A stretch of DNA of 64,000 nucleotides, taken from positions 113,385 to 177,384 of the forward strand of contig CAOKXF010000002.1 in the NCBI GenBank assembly GCA_948473335.1, in the 5' to 3' direction. Position 1 is the first letter of the stretch, and each line of letters begins with the position of its first letter. A model generated the notes under the pieces. It worked only from the letters and a program-made list of their open reading frames with translations. It had not been told where the DNA came from and searched no databases. Position numbers and translations under genes: made by a program. This stretch comes from an uncultured Clostridium sp. GTDB lineage: Bacteria; Bacillota; Clostridia; TANB77; CAG-508. Positions 35,890-44,797 of this stretch are shown here, one piece after another.

Positions 35890-36526
35890 TTTTATCACTT
35901 CCATTTTCTATATTTTGATTTTCTTGTTTTATTCTTCTTTTTCCTTTTGTTATTTTACTTGGAGTCTCATATACTTCTTTTACTCCTTCTCTATTATTTC
36001 TTTCTAGTAATTCTATAATTGGATTTATTGTATTTCTTATGTCAGCAGAGAAAATTTGTGGTCTTCTTGTAATCATATCTATTACTTGCATTGGTGTTAG
36101 ACCTTTTTCCACAAAATAGTCCAAAAATTCTGTGAGCTTAATTATATATGTACCTTGTGCATAACATGTATTTTTTTTACTTTTTAATAAAATATATAAT
36201 TCATTTACTTGTTGCTCACTTATTCCATATTCTTGAACTTGTTGTTTTGCTATTATATATTCCTCACTTTGTAAATTTTTTGCCTTTTTATCCCTTCCTT
36301 TTCTTCCTTCTCCTGTATTATTTCCTCTAAAATTTTTACTCATTCTTTCATTGAAGGCTTTTTGTTGCTCCATTGATAAATTTCCTATAACTAATTTCTC
36401 TATATATTTTTTTAATATACCTCTATCTGTCGATAATTCTTTAGCAACTTTTGTAAGAGATTCCCCAGACATTATTCTTCTATATCCTTCCCAAATTTTA
36501 TCATCTGATAATTTTTTAGTTGGCAT
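35840..36526 (-). CDS. Unrecognised protein between miaB and mutS, 228 aa
   Basis: Not confidently recognised. The N terminus looks like a helix-turn-helix (WEGYRRIMSGESLTKVAKEL). A central basic part (NNTGEGRKGRDKKAKNL) and a later segment GLTPMQVIDMITRRPQIFSA resemble one repeat of the mTERF type, which packs helices against nucleic acid. It overlaps miaB by 11 bases and runs about 50 bases past the mutS start, so all three are one transcript. A role in nucleic-acid binding is inference. Confidence 0.65.
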   Translation of the reverse strand: MPTKKLSDDKIWEGYRRIMSGESLTKVAKELSTDRGILKKYIEKLVIGNLSMEQQKAFNERMSKNFRGNNTGEGRKGRDKKAKNLQSEEYIIAKQQVQEYGISEQQVNELYILLKSKKNTCYAQGTYIIKLTEFLDYFVEKGLTPMQVIDMITRRPQIFSADIRNTINPIIELLERNNREGVKEVYETPSKITKGKRRIKQENQNIENGSDKNGRIFTNDAEISGDEK

Positions 36527-38003
36527 CTTCTATTTCTCCTTTTAAATACCACATATGTTCTGATACTATTTTTATTTTTATTATTTTGTTTATGTCCTCT
36601 TTATTCCCTTCAAATACAACTACTTTGTTACTATCTGTTCTTCCTGTTAACATATTTTCATTATTTTTGCTTGTTCCTTCTACTAGAACTTTTTGTGTTG
36701 TTCCTATATATTTCTTATTATTTTCTTCTATTTGACTTTCTACTAATTCTTTTAGTCTATCAAACCTTTTGTGCTTTATTTCTTCTGGTATTTGATTTTT
36801 CATCTTTGCTCCTGGTGTTCCTTCCCTTATTGAATAAATAAACATATATACCTGTTCAAATCCAACTTTTCTTACTATATCTAATGTATCTTCAAAATCT
36901 TCTTCTGTTTCTCCTGCAAATCCAACTATTATATCTGTTGATAATGTTAGATTTTTTATTTTGTTTTTCATCTTATCTACTAATTCTAAATAACTTTGTT
37001 TCGTATATTTTCTATTCATTATTTTTAACATATTTGTTGAACCTGATTGCAATGGTAAATGTATTAACTTACATACTTTTTCACTTTCTGCTATTGCTTC
37101 TATTACATCATCTGTAAAATCTTTTGGGTGTGGTGATATAAATCTTATTCTTTCTATTCCTTCTATTTTATTTATTTCTCTTAATAATGTGGCAAATGAA
37201 TTTATTCCTCTGTATTGTTTTCCTATTCCTTTCCAATTTTCACTTACTAAGTATGAATTTACATTTTGCCCTAATAGTGTTATTTCTTTGTATCCTTCTT
37301 TTGCTAATCCTTCTACTTCTTGTAATATGTCTTTTGGATGTCTACTTCTTTCTCTTCCTCTTACATATGGTACTATGCAATAACTACAAAAATTGTTGCA
37401 CCCATACATTATTGTTACTGATGCTTTTATGTTGCTGTCTCTTTTTATTGGTAATCCTTCATATACTTCTCCATCTATATATATTACATCTTTTATTTTT
37501 TTTCTCTTTTCTAATATTTTGTGGATATTTTCTGGTATCTTGTGTAATGTATGTGTTCCAAATATTATATCTACATATGGATATGATTCTTGTATTTTTT
37601 CTGTTATATGTTTTTCTTGCATCATACATCCACCTATCGCTATAATCGTTCCTCTTGTTTCTTTTTCTTTCTTTAGTTCTCCTAATTTTCCAAATAACTT
37701 ATCTTCTGCATTTTCTCTTACACAGCAAGTGTTAAATATTGCTAAATCAGCTTCTTTTACATTTTCTGTTTTTTCATACCCCATTTTTTCAAGCATTCCT
37801 GATATCTTTTCTGAGTCATTTTCGTTTAGTTGACATCCTAATGTTTGTATTATATATTTTAATTTTTTACTTTTGTTTATTTCTTTTACTTCTTCTATAT
37901 GTTTTTTTTGTTTCTCTATCTCTTCTTTTGTTTCTTCTTCATTTTTCTCCTTTTTTGTTATTTGCTCGCAATCTTCTTTTTTTGCTTCTTTTTCTGTTTT
38001 CAT
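36516..38003 (-). CDS. miaB: tRNA-i6A37 methylthiotransferase MiaB
   Basis: Radical-SAM enzyme adding a methylthio group to i6A-37. The UPF0004 domain starts at YIIQTLGCQLNENDSE; the SAM cluster is GCNNFCSYCIVPYVRGRERS; a TRAM domain closes the protein (GTTQKVLVEGTS onward). Length 495 includes an extra N-terminal K/E-rich stretch of about 48 residues. The start has AAGAGG upstream, so this stretch is probably translated. miaB-mutS linkage is common in Firmicutes. Confidence 0.95.
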   Translation of the reverse strand: MKTEKEAKKEDCEQITKKEKNEEETKEEIEKQKKHIEEVKEINKSKKLKYIIQTLGCQLNENDSEKISGMLEKMGYEKTENVKEADLAIFNTCCVRENAEDKLFGKLGELKKEKETRGTIIAIGGCMMQEKHITEKIQESYPYVDIIFGTHTLHKIPENIHKILEKRKKIKDVIYIDGEVYEGLPIKRDSNIKASVTIMYGCNNFCSYCIVPYVRGRERSRHPKDILQEVEGLAKEGYKEITLLGQNVNSYLVSENWKGIGKQYRGINSFATLLREINKIEGIERIRFISPHPKDFTDDVIEAIAESEKVCKLIHLPLQSGSTNMLKIMNRKYTKQSYLELVDKMKNKIKNLTLSTDIIVGFAGETEEDFEDTLDIVRKVGFEQVYMFIYSIREGTPGAKMKNQIPEEIKHKRFDRLKELVESQIEENNKKYIGTTQKVLVEGTSKNNENMLTGRTDSNKVVVFEGNKEDINKIIKIKIVSEHMWYLKGEIEDAN

Positions 38004-38156
38004 ACTTACTTTTCCTCTTTTCTAACTTGTCTTATTTTATACTATTTTAGAGCTTTTTGTCAATACATAGACAATAACATATCTTCTTTATATCTATAGT
38101 TTTTTATATTAAGAAAGTTTAATACTATAATAAATAACTTTTTAAGAGTGTAAAAA

Positions 38157-38188
38157 GCACAAAAGGGAGTGTTACCTCCCTTCTGCGC
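38157..38188 (-). terminator. Terminator of the isolated gene at 38204
   Basis: Minus strand GCGCAGAAGGGAG / CTCCCTTTTGTGC stem with G-U pairs, then TTTTTAC. Confidence 0.8.
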
Positions 38189-38203
38189 CTTTACTAGCCT
38201 GTT

Positions 38204-38707
38204 TTAAGCGTTGCCATCTGTTTCAGAAGATGTTGTTTCTTCATCATCTGCATCAAGAAAATAATCCACTGTCTGATCTTCTTCATTTGGATAATCTTCT
38301 TCTCCGCTCGACTGCTCCTCCTCGCTTGCATCATAGAATGACATATCCTGCTTATCCTCTGTTTCAGAAATATATTCCAAATCATCTCTCATGTCATAAG
38401 GATTGCCTTCGAATATGACCGTTTCGCGAAACGCTCTCTTACCAAATTGGATTTTTATCCAATCTCCTGGAACTCCGCATAATACTTCGCATGGAGTAAC
38501 TGCACTAATGGCGATTGCGAGCTGAATGGGATTTTGTACCTCTAAGACCATATTCCCAAAGCATCCACCAGTAACATGCAGCTGTAGCTTGTTGGCATTC
38601 TCAGACCAGAAGAATATCCAGTCTCCAATCTGGAAATTGGAATTTAGATACCTGCTTGCCTGTAGCCTTCTCTCTACTGGCCGTTCCTTGATTTTTAGTG
38701 CTACCAT
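38204..38707 (-). CDS. Isolated unrecognised acidic-tailed protein, 167 aa
   Basis: I do not recognise it. The first ~110 residues look like a compact beta-rich domain (GDWIFFWSENANKLQLHVTG, then VQNPIQLAIAISAVTPCEVL and GDWIKIQFGKRAF). The last ~55 are strongly acidic (SEEEQSSGEEDYPNEEDQ). No signal or membrane helix. Codon use includes many G/C-ending codons (CTG, CGC, GAG, AAG), clearly unlike the flanking miaB and deacetylase genes. Own consensus promoter, AAGGAAGG ribosome site and own terminator. The stretch NPIQLAIAIS recalls NPLQLLFALS in the cassette at 47358. Confidence 0.75.
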   Translation of the reverse strand: MVALKIKERPVERRLQASRYLNSNFQIGDWIFFWSENANKLQLHVTGGCFGNMVLEVQNPIQLAIAISAVTPCEVLCGVPGDWIKIQFGKRAFRETVIFEGNPYDMRDDLEYISETEDKQDMSFYDASEEEQSSGEEDYPNEEDQTVDYFLDADDEETTSSETDGNA

Positions 38708-38758
38708 AATTTTGCACCTTCCTTTTCTTATTTGTCAGCATTTAGCCAACTTGATACT

Positions 38759-38787
38759 ATTTTAGTATACTTAACATAATTTGTCAA
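38759..38787 (-). promoter_or_regulatory. Promoter of the isolated gene at 38204
   Basis: Minus-strand TTGACA (38782-38787), 17-base spacer, TAAAAT (38759-38764). Confidence 0.8.
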
Positions 38788-38846
38788 CCTTTTTCACTTA
38801 ATTATCTAATATTTGTCAATTAAATATTTATATTACTAATTATTTC

Positions 38847-40163
38847 CTATTTTACTTTTTCAAAAAAAGAATTCAAACTTACTCCCTTAGACATACGTAT
38901 TCGAGGCAATGCAAATTTATTTGCTCCTGGATATACTCTTCCTTCTTTTGTTGTAAAAGCTAATGTATAACCTGAATCTTTCAATGCCTGTATGGATGTA
39001 TCATTATAATGTCCAAAAGGATAACAAAATACTTTACAATTTCCTATAATTGTCTTAGACTTTGTAACATCTTGAACTGCTTCTTTATAACTCATATTTA
39101 CTAGTCTTCCCTTACCATTTGCTCCTGCTCTATGCGAATCATGTGAATGTGACTGAAAATCCATATGACTAGATTTATATGTTTTAGGTAACCACGTTCC
39201 GTTCCAACTTGTTACTACAAATGATGTAGCTTTTACATTGTATTTTTCTATTACTGGTATTGCCAAATCTATAAATGTTTGATCCCCATCATCTATTGTA
39301 ATCACTACACTTTTCTCTGGTAACTTTCCTTTTCCATCAATAAATTTTTCAACTTCTTCCCAAGATGGAAAATAATAATTATTATCTGATAAATATTTCA
39401 TTTGTTCTTCAAATGCAGATATCTCCATCCAATTATTATCTCTTCCTGATTGACCTTTACTTGCGTCATAGAAAAAGTGATACATTAAAACTGGTATTCC
39501 TCTCACTTTTGTATTCAATTTGTTTGTACTATTTGTATTAGAAGATGAATCTGTTGTTTGAACTACTGGTTTTTCTTTTACTATAATTTTTCTTTTCATT
39601 TCTGCTTTGTTGTTGTAACTATCTTCTACTGAATATGTAAGTTCATACTCCCCTACTTTTGAATTATCTACAATTCCATTTACTGTTACTTTATTTGTTA
39701 TATCTCCATCACAATTATCTTTCGCAATGTATCCTGGTTCTTCATATTTGGCATTTTTATAGATAGTAATTTGTGTCTTACCTTTTAACTCAATAGTTGG
39801 AGGAATATTATCTTTTACTATAACATTCCTCTCAACAGTATTTGCCTGAGTTTTCTTCTCGTTTGTAACTGTATATTTTAGTTTATATTCACCTGGCTTT
39901 GAAGTATCAACTTCTCCTTCTGTTAATATTAAATTTGATTTATCTTCATCTTCAATATATGCTTTTGCTCCTGTTTCTTCATATGTTTCGTTTAAGTTTA
40001 GTTCTACTGTTTCTGCTCCTATTAATGCTATAGTAGGAACTGTATTTTGCCTTTTTTCTTTTTGTATTGTTAAGATTGTAATTGTTGTTATAATTACTAT
40101 AAGTACTAATATCACAGCAATTATATAAGTAATAACAATTGTTTTCTTTTTTGTTTTTTCCAT
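38847..40163 (-). CDS. Membrane-anchored polysaccharide deacetylase with Ig-like repeats
   Basis: A 438-residue protein. One N-terminal membrane helix (VITYIIAVILVLIVIITTIT) is followed by two DUF5011-type Ig-like domains (about 40-115 and 118-195, the second with YEEPGYIAKDNCDGDIT). A NodB-type deacetylase domain closes it (VVITIDDGDQTFIDLAIPVI; metal histidines in DFQSHSHDSHRAG). It probably deacetylates a cell-surface glycan such as peptidoglycan or an exopolysaccharide outside the membrane. Substrate not determinable. Confidence 0.9.
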   Translation of the reverse strand: MEKTKKKTIVITYIIAVILVLIVIITTITILTIQKEKRQNTVPTIALIGAETVELNLNETYEETGAKAYIEDEDKSNLILTEGEVDTSKPGEYKLKYTVTNEKKTQANTVERNVIVKDNIPPTIELKGKTQITIYKNAKYEEPGYIAKDNCDGDITNKVTVNGIVDNSKVGEYELTYSVEDSYNNKAEMKRKIIVKEKPVVQTTDSSSNTNSTNKLNTKVRGIPVLMYHFFYDASKGQSGRDNNWMEISAFEEQMKYLSDNNYYFPSWEEVEKFIDGKGKLPEKSVVITIDDGDQTFIDLAIPVIEKYNVKATSFVVTSWNGTWLPKTYKSSHMDFQSHSHDSHRAGANGKGRLVNMSYKEAVQDVTKSKTIIGNCKVFCYPFGHYNDTSIQALKDSGYTLAFTTKEGRVYPGANKFALPRIRMSKGVSLNSFFEKVK

Positions 40164-40553
40164 CTTTTATTTCCTTCCTTTTATTATGTTTCACTTTTTA
40201 TTTTTTACTTTTATTATTACTATAATTATTATTTCTTGCTTATTAATATTATACCTTATTTCTTTTAATGTCAAATTTTGTCAAAGTGGGTCAGTAGGGA
40301 CGTTCTTTCTGACACACTTTTTTTATTTTATAATATACTTATTTAAATACCTGCTTTTCCTTAGTATAATTGACTTTGCTATTAAAAGTGTGTCAGAAAG
40401 AACGTCCCTACTGACCCAACTGCTAACCCAAAATAAGAATTTTAAAAAAACCTCTTCCTATTTACGATTTTTTATGATACAATTTGTCAAACAATAAAAA
40501 ACAAATACAAATTATTACACTATTATATATATTAATTGAATGGGGGAATTTAT
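40164..40553. other. Gene-free interval with inverted REP pair
   Basis: No gene seen in 390 bases. The main content is the inverted REP pair at 40286-40418. Confidence 0.7.
40286..40418. mobile_element. MITE-like inverted pair of REP elements
   Basis: GTGGGTCAGTAGGGACGTTC with TTTCTGACACAC at 40286-40320, and its exact inverted counterpart at 40384-40418, separated by about 63 bases. Each copy folds on its own (GTGGGTCAG with CTGACACAC). The pair has the form of the intervals left by RAYT-mobilised REP doublets. Confidence 0.8.
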
Positions 40554-40802
40554 ATGGAATTTAATAAATGTAATCGTTGTGGTGCATTTTATATGTCTGA
40601 AGGAACTGTTTGCCCAAAATGTAGTCCAAAAGATGCTTTAGAATTATCTACTTTAAAAAATTATATAGAGGAAAATGGCTTTTCTTCTATTGATGCAGTT
40701 TCAGCTGGAACTGGAATATCTGCTAAAAACTTAAATAGATTTTTAAATGTCGATGGTATTGTTGATTTAGGTGATATTGGAGATAATATTACTAACCTTT
40801 AA
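40554..40802 (+). CDS. Zinc-ribbon and HTH protein, YvyF-like, 82 aa
   Basis: Small protein with a CNRCG...CPKC zinc ribbon, then a helix-turn-helix-like half (SIDAVSAGTGISAKNLNRFL). The layout resembles the YvyF flagellar-operon protein family, but no flagellar genes are here and the identity is tentative. The ATG at 40554 has GGGGG 8 bases upstream. Confidence 0.7.
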   Translation: MEFNKCNRCGAFYMSEGTVCPKCSPKDALELSTLKNYIEENGFSSIDAVSAGTGISAKNLNRFLNVDGIVDLGDIGDNITNL

Positions 40803-40838
40803 AAATATAATATATAATAAAATAATAAGTACATAATA

Positions 40839-40868
40839 TAGCTAGAAATTGTGTTTACAACCTAGCTA
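40839..40868 (+). promoter_or_regulatory. Hairpin in the tyrS leader
   Basis: TAGCTAG / CTAGCTA palindrome about 35 bases before tyrS. No T run, and no T-box features are visible. Confidence 0.4.
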
Positions 40869-40902
40869 TTATTATAAATGCGTTAGATTTAGGAGGATTT
40901 TT

Positions 40903-42114
40903 ATGAATGCTTTAAATATACTAGAAGAACGTGGATATATTGAACAAATGACTCATCCACAAGAAATGAAAGATTTATTTGAAAATAAGAAAATATCATT
41001 TTACTTAGGTATTGACCCAACTGCTAATAGTCTTCATATAGGTCATTATATATCTCTTATGGTTGCATCTCATTTGCAAAAGTGTGGTCATAGACCTATC
41101 ATTTTAGTTGGTGGTGGAACCGCTATTATTGGTGACCCTTCTGGAAAAACTGATATGAGAAAAATGCTTACTTATGAGGATATTGATAATAATATTAAGG
41201 CTATAAAAAAACAAATTGCTAAATTTTTAAATTTCGAAGGTGAAAATGCTGCAATTATTGTTAATAATGCTGATTGGCTTCTTGATTTACATTATATTGA
41301 ATTTATGCGTGATATTGGTAGCTTATTTTCTATTAACAAAATGTTAGCTGCTGAATGTTATAAAAATAGATTAGACACAGGTCTTACTTTTTTTGAAATG
41401 GGATACATGCTTATGCAGTCTTATGACTTTTTGCATTTATATAATACTTATGGTTGTAAACTTGAAATTGGTGGTAACGATCAATGGTCTAACATTATTG
41501 GTGGAGTTGATTTAATTAGAAAAATTGGTAAAACTGATTCCTTTGGTCTTACTTTTAAATTACTTACAAATTCAGAAGGTAAAAAAATGGGTAAGACTGA
41601 AAAAGGTGCTTTATGGTTGAGTAGTGAAAAAACTTCTCCTTATGAATTTTATCAATATTGGAGAAATATTGCAGATAGTGATGTTAAAAATGTACTTTGC
41701 TTACTTACTAATTTACCTATGGATGAAGTTAATAGACTTTCTTCTTTGCAAGATTCTGAAATAAATGAAGCTAAAAAAATTGCTGCTTTTGAAATTACTA
41801 AACTTATTCATGGCGAAAATGAAGCTAAAAAAGCTGAAGAAGCTTCTAATGCTCTATTTGGCGGTCAAGGAAATATTGAGAGTATGCCTTCTTCTAAATT
41901 GAGTAATATAAATATCCCTTTAGTTGATGCAATTGTAATTTCTGGTATTGCTCCTTCTAAAGGTCAAGCTAGAACTTTGATTACTCAAGGTGGCATTTCT
42001 TTAAATGATGCAAAAATTGATGATGTTTCTTATACTCTTTCTGATAATGATTTTAATAATGGTTATGCTATTCTTAAAAAGGGTAAGAAAATATTTCATA
42101 AATTAGTAATGTAA
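40903..42114 (+). CDS. tyrS: Tyrosyl-tRNA synthetase
   Basis: Class I synthetase of the TyrS1 type, 403 residues from the ATG at 40903 (AGGAGG upstream). HIGH-type motif in GIDPTANSLHIGHYISL, KMSKS-type motif in SEGKKMGKTEKGALWLS. C-terminal S4 RNA-binding domain (SGIAPSKGQARTLITQGGIS). Single intrinsic terminator downstream. Confidence 0.96.
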   Translation: MNALNILEERGYIEQMTHPQEMKDLFENKKISFYLGIDPTANSLHIGHYISLMVASHLQKCGHRPIILVGGGTAIIGDPSGKTDMRKMLTYEDIDNNIKAIKKQIAKFLNFEGENAAIIVNNADWLLDLHYIEFMRDIGSLFSINKMLAAECYKNRLDTGLTFFEMGYMLMQSYDFLHLYNTYGCKLEIGGNDQWSNIIGGVDLIRKIGKTDSFGLTFKLLTNSEGKKMGKTEKGALWLSSEKTSPYEFYQYWRNIADSDVKNVLCLLTNLPMDEVNRLSSLQDSEINEAKKIAAFEITKLIHGENEAKKAEEASNALFGGQGNIESMPSSKLSNINIPLVDAIVISGIAPSKGQARTLITQGGISLNDAKIDDVSYTLSDNDFNNGYAILKKGKKIFHKLVM

Positions 42115-42152
42115 CACAAAAAATCCAACTCACCAAAGTTGGATTTTTTGTG
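42115..42152. terminator. Bidirectional terminator between tyrS and GH18
   Basis: CACAAAAAATCCAACT / AAGTTGGATTTTTTGTG hairpin between two convergent genes, with T runs on both strands. Confidence 0.9.
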
Positions 42153-42170
42153 TTTTGAGTAATAACTCTT

Positions 42171-44234
42171 TTAATCATTTTCTTTTGTAGTATCACTATT
42201 ATTTAATTCTTCATCAATAACTTTCCAAATTGTATCTATTTCTCTATCTTTAACCCAACAAGAAACACCTGCTAAGTTATATTGTGATACTAATGACACC
42301 TTTTCTTTAATTGACTTTTCATCTTCTATCCACATTTTCTTTGTTGTTGAACCTGCTTTAAATTCTACATAGTATTGTTTAACATCATCTTGCCATACCT
42401 TTTGCACTCCCTCTGGTATATTACTTTCGATATTTTTCATATTTACTACCTTACTAGAAACACTTCCATCTAAAGTCTCTGTCCATATTCTTGTATATAG
42501 TGGCATTGCTAAAATTATTTTTTCTGAATCTACTTCATATGTTGTTGTAAATTTCTTTAATGCTAAATCTATCCAGTCATATCCTGCTGTTGTTCCAGCA
42601 CTTTTACTTGATGTGCCATATTGATCATATCCCATAAATACTAAATAATCTGCTATTTTTCCTAATACATATCTGTCATAACATAAAGACCAATTTGGTG
42701 AACCGTCTGGTGCTGTTACATCTACTGATGTAACTACTCCAATATCTTTCATTCGTGGTGTTAATTCTATTATAAATCTTGAAAATACATCTTTGTCTTT
42801 TTCATACATAAATTCAAAGTCTATATTTATACCATCCAATTTATATTTTTTACATGCTTCAACTATCTTCTCTATTAGTTCCTGTCTATTCTCATAATTA
42901 TTTAAAATATTTGATGTTACCTTTATTCCTGCAATATCATTTGATAACATTGCCCATACTTTATATCCATTTCCTTTTGCCCATTGTATATATTTTTGTC
43001 CTGCTATTCCAACCTTTTCAGTAAATTCTCCTTGTTCATTTATATAGAAAAATGTTGGTGATACTACATTTATTCCTTGTATCTTTTGTCCAGTTCTATC
43101 TGGAGCTGATGCATATTCTGAATAATAATCCCAGAACATATTTATTTTTCCTTCTATTTGTTTTTCTTCTTCCTCTGCTTCTCTTACTTGTTTAAAATCC
43201 TTTAATTTATCTGTTTGTATAAATCCTATTTTTCCTCTTTGTGTTCTTACTTTTGTCCATCCATTGTCTAATTCTTTAATGATTATTACTTCTTCTGTTT
43301 CTTCTACTTTATCTATTGTTCTTGAAAATATTTTTGTATGTGATTTTATACTTGATTTATTTGTAACTGTTGCTTTTTCTAATGCTCTACTTAATGAATC
43401 TATCGTTAGAGTATTTGTTTCATCTATATATTTTACTTCTATTTCATATACATCTGATAATTCTGCTATTGGTAAATATATATTGCTATCTCTTTTTATT
43501 GCTGTTGCATCTATCTTTTCTCTTGTTCCATTTACAGTCATCCTTTTATCCTTAAATCCTATTGCTGCTATATTTTTGTCTGATGTTGTTATTATTTGTT
43601 CTGTTTCTTTTTCTTCATAAATATAATAATCTAAGAAATTTTTTATGTCTTTCATTGACAGATATATTATGTCGTCTTCTATTATTATTTTTTCTTTTAA
43701 TTTGGCAGTTACATTATTACTATTTAATACTAAATTTGTTCTATCTTTTATAGAATCATCTCTATAATATCTCGATGCATATAATAATGCAAATGCTACT
43801 ATTGCTAATAATATGCCTACTACTACGATTCTGCTTATTACTTTAAATATTCTTTTTCCTAAACTTTCCTTTTCTTTCTCTTTTTTAATTTTAGATTTTT
43901 TCGCATTATTTTCTGTTTCTTTTATTGTTTTTGATGTCTCTGTATTCTCTTCTTTTTCTACATTTTTACTGTAGCTCTTTTCTTTTTTGATATTTTCTAT
44001 TTCTTTTTGAATCTCTTTTTTATCTATATTTTCATTATCCTTTTGCTGATTTTTATTTACTTCTTGTTTTTGTTCTCCTTGCTCATTTTGACTTTTTTCT
44101 GCTTTATTCTCTATTTGCTCATTCTTGTTCTTTTCTTCTTTCTTATTTATTTGTTCATTTTTACTCATTTCTTCTTTACTGTCTATTTGCTCATTTAAGT
44201 TTATCTCTTCATTATTATTTTCTTCGTTTCTCAT
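42171..44234 (-). CDS. Membrane-anchored family 18 glycoside hydrolase with SH3-like domain
   Basis: A 687-residue type II membrane protein. Residues 1-130 are cytosolic and extremely rich in K, E, N and Q with a roughly 12-residue repeat (KNEQINKKEEKNKNEQIENK). One membrane helix follows (VVVGILLAIVAFALLYASRY). Outside are a copper-amine-oxidase-like/stalk region, an SH3b-like segment (DNGWTKVRTQRGKIGFIQ) and a GH18 catalytic domain with DGxNxDxE as LDGINIDFEFMYEKD. Related enzymes act on peptidoglycan or spore cortex, and a wall role is likely. It starts 3 bases after def. Confidence 0.9.
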   Translation of the reverse strand: MRNEENNNEEINLNEQIDSKEEMSKNEQINKKEEKNKNEQIENKAEKSQNEQGEQKQEVNKNQQKDNENIDKKEIQKEIENIKKEKSYSKNVEKEENTETSKTIKETENNAKKSKIKKEKEKESLGKRIFKVISRIVVVGILLAIVAFALLYASRYYRDDSIKDRTNLVLNSNNVTAKLKEKIIIEDDIIYLSMKDIKNFLDYYIYEEKETEQIITTSDKNIAAIGFKDKRMTVNGTREKIDATAIKRDSNIYLPIAELSDVYEIEVKYIDETNTLTIDSLSRALEKATVTNKSSIKSHTKIFSRTIDKVEETEEVIIIKELDNGWTKVRTQRGKIGFIQTDKLKDFKQVREAEEEEKQIEGKINMFWDYYSEYASAPDRTGQKIQGINVVSPTFFYINEQGEFTEKVGIAGQKYIQWAKGNGYKVWAMLSNDIAGIKVTSNILNNYENRQELIEKIVEACKKYKLDGINIDFEFMYEKDKDVFSRFIIELTPRMKDIGVVTSVDVTAPDGSPNWSLCYDRYVLGKIADYLVFMGYDQYGTSSKSAGTTAGYDWIDLALKKFTTTYEVDSEKIILAMPLYTRIWTETLDGSVSSKVVNMKNIESNIPEGVQKVWQDDVKQYYVEFKAGSTTKKMWIEDEKSIKEKVSLVSQYNLAGVSCWVKDREIDTIWKVIDEELNNSDTTKEND

Positions 44235-44237
44235 ATG

Positions 44238-44759
44238 CTACTCCTTTTTTTTCATATTTTGATTTGATACGCTATCATTTGGTTTGACTACTTCTAGAGT
44301 TCCTGGCACTATTTTATCTACAAAAACTATTCCATTCAAGTGGTCATATTCATGACTTATTGCTTGTGCTAACAATTCTTTAGCTTTTATCTTTATTTTA
44401 TTTCCATTTCGGTCTAATGCTTCTACTACAACTTCTGCTGGTCTTACAACTTTTGCAAATTTATTTGGAAAACTTAAACATCCTTCTTCTACTTCTTGTG
44501 TTCCTTTTTCTTTTACAATTTTAGGATTTATCAATACTATTGGGTTATTACATTCCTCGTCAACATCTATTACTACTATCTGTTTTAATATTCCTACTTG
44601 TACTGCTGCTAGTCCTACTCCATTTGCTTTATACATTGTTTCTAGCATGTCATCAATTAGTTCTTGAATTTTTTCTTCTTTTATGCTTTCTAATTCAACT
44701 TCTCTTGACTTTTTACTTAGTATTTCTTCTCCTTCTCCTCTTATTTTTCTTATTGCCAT
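44238..44759 (-). CDS. def: Peptide deformylase
   Basis: Removes the N-formyl group from nascent proteins. Motifs are GVGLAAVQVG, EGCLSFP and the metal-binding HExxH in ISHEYDHLNG. I place the start at 44759 (173 residues) because it gives the family N terminus MAIRKIRGEG and does not overlap priA; an ATG at 44876 would. fmt, the usual neighbour, is not present. Confidence 0.95.
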   Translation of the reverse strand: MAIRKIRGEGEEILSKKSREVELESIKEEKIQELIDDMLETMYKANGVGLAAVQVGILKQIVVIDVDEECNNPIVLINPKIVKEKGTQEVEEGCLSFPNKFAKVVRPAEVVVEALDRNGNKIKIKAKELLAQAISHEYDHLNGIVFVDKIVPGTLEVVKPNDSVSNQNMKKKE

Positions 44760-44797
44760 ATTTCCATTTTCACCCTTTCTAATAGCTAATTCCTCAT

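Noticed and set aside
40803..40902. T-box riboswitch before tyrS
   Set aside because: The leader is about 100 bases and has no T-box sequence, specifier loop or terminator.
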